From contig JAKAKU010000139.1 of assembly GCA_021824385.1 (NCBI GenBank), forward strand, positions 1-8,828: a stretch of 8,828 nucleotides of DNA, written 5' to 3'. The notes under the pieces are model-generated. The model did not search any database. It saw only the letters and a program-made list of their open reading frames with translations, and was not told where the DNA came from. This stretch comes from a bacterium. GTDB taxonomy: Bacteria; Patescibacteriota; Microgenomatia; UBA8517. The stretch's first letter is position 1, and each line of letters starts with the position of its first letter. The position numbers and the translations under genes are program-made. Shown here piece by piece: positions 5,816 to 8,828 of this stretch.

Positions 5816-6577
5816 TTAGTTTCGAATGATAAGGTTGTTCCAAAGATCGGTAATAACTTCATTTGGTTTTCGCGCATTTGAGTTGGCAACCCATTTAACA
5901 TCTAATATGTCACCATTCAAAAACGCTGAACCCTCTTCTGGATTTTTAAATTCAAACAAAAGATCGTACGACAACTCTCCGTTTATGTTTCCAGAAACTC
6001 TGCTCGTGCCAGTAAAAAAAACAGTATACGAAAGACCAAGGCGACTACTTAACGCCTCAAATGTTTTGGCCTGTTCTACTTCGCTCAAGCGTCTACTCGG
6101 AAGGGTCGCATGAAGTTTCACACCGTCGTCTGCAATCATTGTCAGCACTTTTGTATTTTGTGTTAAGTAACTTCCTGTCGAAACATCGACTGAGTTAATG
6201 GTTCCATTTCTCGGAGCAACAATTGTGAGCCGCTCAAGATTTGTTTTAAGAATTTGTGCCTCAGTACTCGCTGACAAATTATCCTTTTGATATTTTTCCA
6301 GAGTCGATAACTTCGCTTGTGATATTTCATCACTTAATTGCACGAGCATGTCTCCTTTTGAGACTGACTGGCCAGGAGAAACAAAAATGGTTTCTACTTT
6401 CCCAGAAATGGGATTATTGAGTGCAACTTCATCTTTTACAACCGTAAGAGCAAATTCATTTGAAGTAAGACGCTGAGAATTCGTTTTTCGAGCCAATGCA
6501 AATCCTGACACAATAAATGCAAACGCAAAAACAAGAATAAAATAGAGAGAGTTAGTAAGTAAAAGTTTTATATTCAT
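5816..6577 (-). CDS. HlyD-like membrane-anchored periplasmic adaptor protein
   Basis: A 253-residue protein with one N-terminal membrane span (about 9-29), then an extracytoplasmic part built like a membrane-fusion (HlyD/RND adaptor) protein. Two half-motifs of a lipoyl/barrel-sandwich hybrid domain are visible, ISGKVETIFVSPGQSVSKGD (57-76) and IVAPRNGTINSVDVSTGSYL (119-138), separated by a helical hairpin of only about 35 residues (82-116). A beta-barrel-like region follows to the end. Full HlyD proteins are commonly larger with a longer coiled coil, so this is a minimal form. ATG 6577 overlaps the TGA of the glycan synthase gene (ATGA), which decides the start over a longer frame from 6646 and implies coupled translation. 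No ABC or RND pump is encoded nearby. By analogy with Alg44 in alginate export, it may guide the polymer from the synthase; that role is inferred from context. Confidence 0.8.
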   Translation of the reverse strand: MNIKLLLTNSLYFILVFAFAFIVSGFALARKTNSQRLTSNEFALTVVKDEVALNNPISGKVETIFVSPGQSVSKGDMLVQLSDEISQAKLSTLEKYQKDNLSASTEAQILKTNLERLTIVAPRNGTINSVDVSTGSYLTQNTKVLTMIADDGVKLHATLPSRRLSEVEQAKTFEALSSRLGLSYTVFFTGTSRVSGNINGELSYDLLFEFKNPEEGSAFLNGDILDVKWVANSNARKPNEVITDLWNNLIIRN

Positions 6578-8076
6578 ACAAGGTTTTTTTGAGTTTGTTT
6601 TTGACCAGACATGATGAAGATGACCAGCAGATACAGGTTCCAACATGCCAAGAGTGAGTAAAACAATGTTGTCCAGAACTCTATAGGATTATACCAACCA
6701 ATAACAAGACTGAAAAGAGTCAATATTACGATGAATACATGTGGCCATACCCACTTCATAAGTGGCTCTTTTTTTCTATTTCGAGTCGTCGTTGCAATCC
6801 ACTCGTCTTTTCCTCCTCTGAATGTCGAAATAAAGGCAAGAAGATAAGGATAAAAAGAAGAAATGGAAACAGAAATCATGGATATTTTAATGTTTCCGAG
6901 AAGGAGCCAGCTCAATGAATAATAAAGCGCGACATATGGGACATAGTGCAACAGCCAGACGACAGATCCTTCAGTTTGAAGTGGTTTTATCCCAAAAAGA
7001 AGATAAATAATTGGGAAGAATAAATAGGCAATAATCGTAATTGTTACCAAGTAAAAAGAATTAGATAAAAAGTATTGCGTTTTTTGGTCTAACGTCAAGG
7101 TTTTTGATGTAAATGGATTTCTTTGAAACAACATGGAAAATCCTCCTTTAGCCCAACGCATTTGTTGTTTGAAATAAGCTGGAATTGTTTCGGGAGCAAC
7201 GCCTTCTGCAAGAATCTCATTTACAAAAATTGTTTTCCATCCAAGTTCATGAAGTCGGTATGATGTCCAAATGTCTTCAGAATGAGATACCTGTGCAATT
7301 CCCCCCGCTTCATTGATAGCGCTTCTTCTGAAAAGCATGTTTGTTCCAACGCAAAAAGCAGAATTACTCGCGTTTTTTGCTGGGCATACATACCGGTAAA
7401 AAATGTCTTGGGCTTCTGAGGTACCTTCTGCAATAAAATTGTGCCTATTGATAAAATATTGTGGTGATTGAACCATCGAAACTTTAGGGTCTGACATATA
7501 GGGAAGCAGTTCTGAAATAAATTCTTTCTTAGGTACTTGATCAGCGTCTAAAATCACAAAAAATTCAGCAGTACTAATTTTTAACAACCCGTTGTTTACA
7601 TTCCCTGCCTTTGCGTGTTTTCTGATTTCACGTCCTAAATATCCCACCCCTATTCGATTACATAAAGCCTTAACCTCAAGAGAATTACTGTCATCTAAAA
7701 CAAAGGTATTGTGTTTATACTCAATATGTTTTGCAGCTATTGCAGTTTTTTCTATAACTGAGAGTGGTTCCCCTGCCACTGTTATTAGCACGTCAACTGT
7801 TTTGCCTGCATGTACAAAATCGCGATCAATTGCTTTTTCATGTACCCGATGATGTTCAGGAATTAAAACGTCAAACATAATGGTGAACCAAAGTCCCATG
7901 ACTGCAAAAATTCCAATTCCATCGGAAATTAAAAGAAGAATATATAGGAAAATATTGTCTGCATTACTCCAATTAAATACAAACACAATATATGAAAACA
8001 CCACAAAAGGTGCAACAAATAAAAACAATATTGTCGTGTTTGAAAGTCGTTTGGCTTTTAAGAGAGTTTTTTCCAT
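6574..8076 (-). CDS. processive GT2 glycan synthase, cellulose/curdlan synthase-like
   Basis: A 500-residue membrane glycosyltransferase expected to polymerise a beta-glycan from a nucleotide sugar and thread it through the membrane. Two N-terminal spans (13-36, 42-70) precede the GT-A domain, which has LDDS (127-130), the metal-binding DAD (177-179), FCVGTN (241-246), the SED catalytic-base motif (266-268) and QQMRW (304-308), the QxxRW signature of processive synthases. At least four spans follow (335-361, 375-394, 398-417, 443-488). There is no C-terminal PilZ domain, so no direct c-di-GMP control, unlike BcsA. The product cannot be read from the synthase alone; the GH81 glucanase two genes downstream points to beta-1,3-glucan, as with CrdS, but cellulose or a mixed glucan remain possible. 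ATG 8076 overlaps the upstream gene by 19 bases; the frame runs to 8145, but the extra residues are shadow sequence. Confidence 0.88.
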   Translation of the reverse strand: MEKTLLKAKRLSNTTILFLFVAPFVVFSYIVFVFNWSNADNIFLYILLLISDGIGIFAVMGLWFTIMFDVLIPEHHRVHEKAIDRDFVHAGKTVDVLITVAGEPLSVIEKTAIAAKHIEYKHNTFVLDDSNSLEVKALCNRIGVGYLGREIRKHAKAGNVNNGLLKISTAEFFVILDADQVPKKEFISELLPYMSDPKVSMVQSPQYFINRHNFIAEGTSEAQDIFYRYVCPAKNASNSAFCVGTNMLFRRSAINEAGGIAQVSHSEDIWTSYRLHELGWKTIFVNEILAEGVAPETIPAYFKQQMRWAKGGFSMLFQRNPFTSKTLTLDQKTQYFLSNSFYLVTITIIAYLFFPIIYLLFGIKPLQTEGSVVWLLHYVPYVALYYSLSWLLLGNIKISMISVSISSFYPYLLAFISTFRGGKDEWIATTTRNRKKEPLMKWVWPHVFIVILTLFSLVIGWYNPIEFWTTLFYSLLACWNLYLLVIFIMSGQKQTQKNLV

Positions 8077-8828
8077 TGGATATAAATAATGTATGAAAAG
8101 ACCGATGCCAATGCACTGAGTCCGCTCAGGGCTTGAAGCGGCCAATACCAGTCAGGCCAAGTGTTTACCAAATAAAGGTCGGTTAACGAAACATTGGCGA
8201 GGTTTATTTTCATGTACCTTAGGGAAGTGGCCTGTACTACAACATTTTTGTTTGAAGCGTGCCAATTATTATCAAAACTTTGCATAATAATTAACACCGG
8301 ATTTTTAAATCGTGTTGGAGCGAGTTGAATAGAAAGACTATTGGCACTAGAAAAGGTAAGCTCGACTGGTACCGCGTTATCAGAATGTAAAAGGGCTGCA
8401 TATCGTGATACTTGTAGATCCCATGGTGAATATGATGCAGCGTTTAGTGAAGGGTTTATTAAATGCACTGTATCTATTTTTTCAAGTTCTGAACCTTCTA
8501 CAATATACGCATAATGAATCGGCTGTATGTTTTTGATTACTACAAACGAGCTCTGACTCGTGTCCACGTTTGCTTCAATAACAAATGAATCTTTTGTCTT
8601 TGGTTGATTTACTAAGTCAATCAGATGTGAGTATTTTGGAAACACAAAATATTGCACTCCGAGCACGGCACTGTAGTCACTCACAAGTTGTCCTCGAGTA
8701 ACCGAAAGTCCGGTAAACGATCCTTCATTTGACAAAAGCCCCGAAAAACGAAGTGACAATGGACTGGGTAAAAGATGGGTGTTGTATGAGCCAGACAACC
8801 TGAGAGAAGGATGTACATAACTTGCTTC
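8058..8828 (-). CDS. C-terminal part of a large YfhO/GT-C-like membrane protein (5' end outside window)
   Basis: The frame is open to the window edge, so the 256 residues seen are only the C-terminal part; an apparent start at 8798 is just an internal TTG. Most of the visible part is an extracytoplasmic beta-rich region ending in one membrane span (about the last 30 residues, WPLQALSG...YIIYIQW) with a basic tail. LGVQYFVFP and, much later, PVLIIMQSFDNNWHASNKN resemble the C-terminal module of YfhO-like and related GT-C membrane proteins, which have many N-terminal spans, a LLGVKYFV segment and a pGWka-type motif. If so, it could transfer polyprenyl-phosphate-linked sugars to an outside acceptor and might use the product of the GT2-GtrA enzyme in this window. 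It runs into the synthase gene with a 19-base overlap, so it belongs to the same operon. The resemblance is moderate and no catalytic residues are in view. Confidence 0.5.
   Translation of the reverse strand, partial: EASYVHPSLRLSGSYNTHLLPSPLSLRFSGLLSNEGSFTGLSVTRGQLVSDYSAVLGVQYFVFPKYSHLIDLVNQPKTKDSFVIEANVDTSQSSFVVIKNIQPIHYAYIVEGSELEKIDTVHLINPSLNAASYSPWDLQVSRYAALLHSDNAVPVELTFSSANSLSIQLAPTRFKNPVLIIMQSFDNNWHASNKNVVVQATSLRYMKINLANVSLTDLYLVNTWPDWYWPLQALSGLSALASVFSYIIYIQWKKLS

Noticed and set aside
1485..8076. Alternative genetic code with TGA read as glycine (code 25)
   Set aside because: TGA ends the Yip1 and GT2 synthase genes within ATGA overlaps at the expected protein lengths.
1..8828. CRISPR array, tRNA, rRNA, insertion sequence or phage genes
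   Set aside because: No regularly spaced repeats, cloverleaf or rRNA-like stretches, transposase or structural phage genes were seen on either strand.

Overview
The window looks like chromosome of a small-genome bacterium, most likely a member of the Candidate Phyla Radiation (Patescibacteria, Parcubacteria-like). That placement is an inference from style: compact minus-strand operons, ATGA start/stop overlaps, a stand-alone trmD outside the usual rpsP-rimM-trmD-rplS cluster, a GT2-GtrA fusion and very short membrane proteins. TGA is used as a stop in at least two genes, so code 25 (Gracilibacteria) is unlikely. No rRNA, tRNA, CRISPR, insertion sequence or phage gene was seen.

Layout. Bases 1-269 hold the end of an unseen gene and a degraded small reading frame on the plus strand that resembles a DUF35 zinc-ribbon/OB-fold protein. 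Bases 270-965 (minus) encode an RNase D-like 3'-5' exonuclease. Bases 1013-1470 (minus) form a self-contained unit: extended -10 promoter, two tiny membrane proteins (87 and 35 aa), and a strong hairpin terminator. Bases 1485-3187 (minus) are a two-gene operon: a Yip1-family membrane protein followed by a polyprenol-phosphate glycosyltransferase fused to a GtrA domain. Bases 3252-3956 (plus) encode TrmD, transcribed divergently from the Yip1 gene across a 64-base gap.

Bases 3969-8828 (minus) are the most interesting part: a tightly packed polysaccharide locus. In transcription order it has the C-terminal end of a large YfhO/GT-C-like membrane protein (runs off the window), a processive cellulose/curdlan-synthase-like GT2 with all the catalytic motifs, a minimal HlyD-type membrane-anchored periplasmic adaptor, and a membrane-anchored GH81 endo-beta-1,3-glucanase. 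The order synthase, HlyD-like adaptor, polymer-cleaving enzyme mirrors the logic of the cellulose (BcsA/BcsZ) and alginate (Alg8/Alg44/AlgL) systems. Because GH81 enzymes cut beta-1,3-glucan, the simplest hypothesis is a compact curdlan-like beta-1,3-glucan synthesis and secretion system that I do not recognise as a described locus.

A second pattern is that three genes at transcript 5' ends (RNase D, Yip1, trmD) have a -10-like hexamer ending only 6-7 bases before the start codon and no convincing Shine-Dalgarno site, as expected for leaderless mRNAs. The two tiny membrane genes instead have clear Shine-Dalgarno sites.
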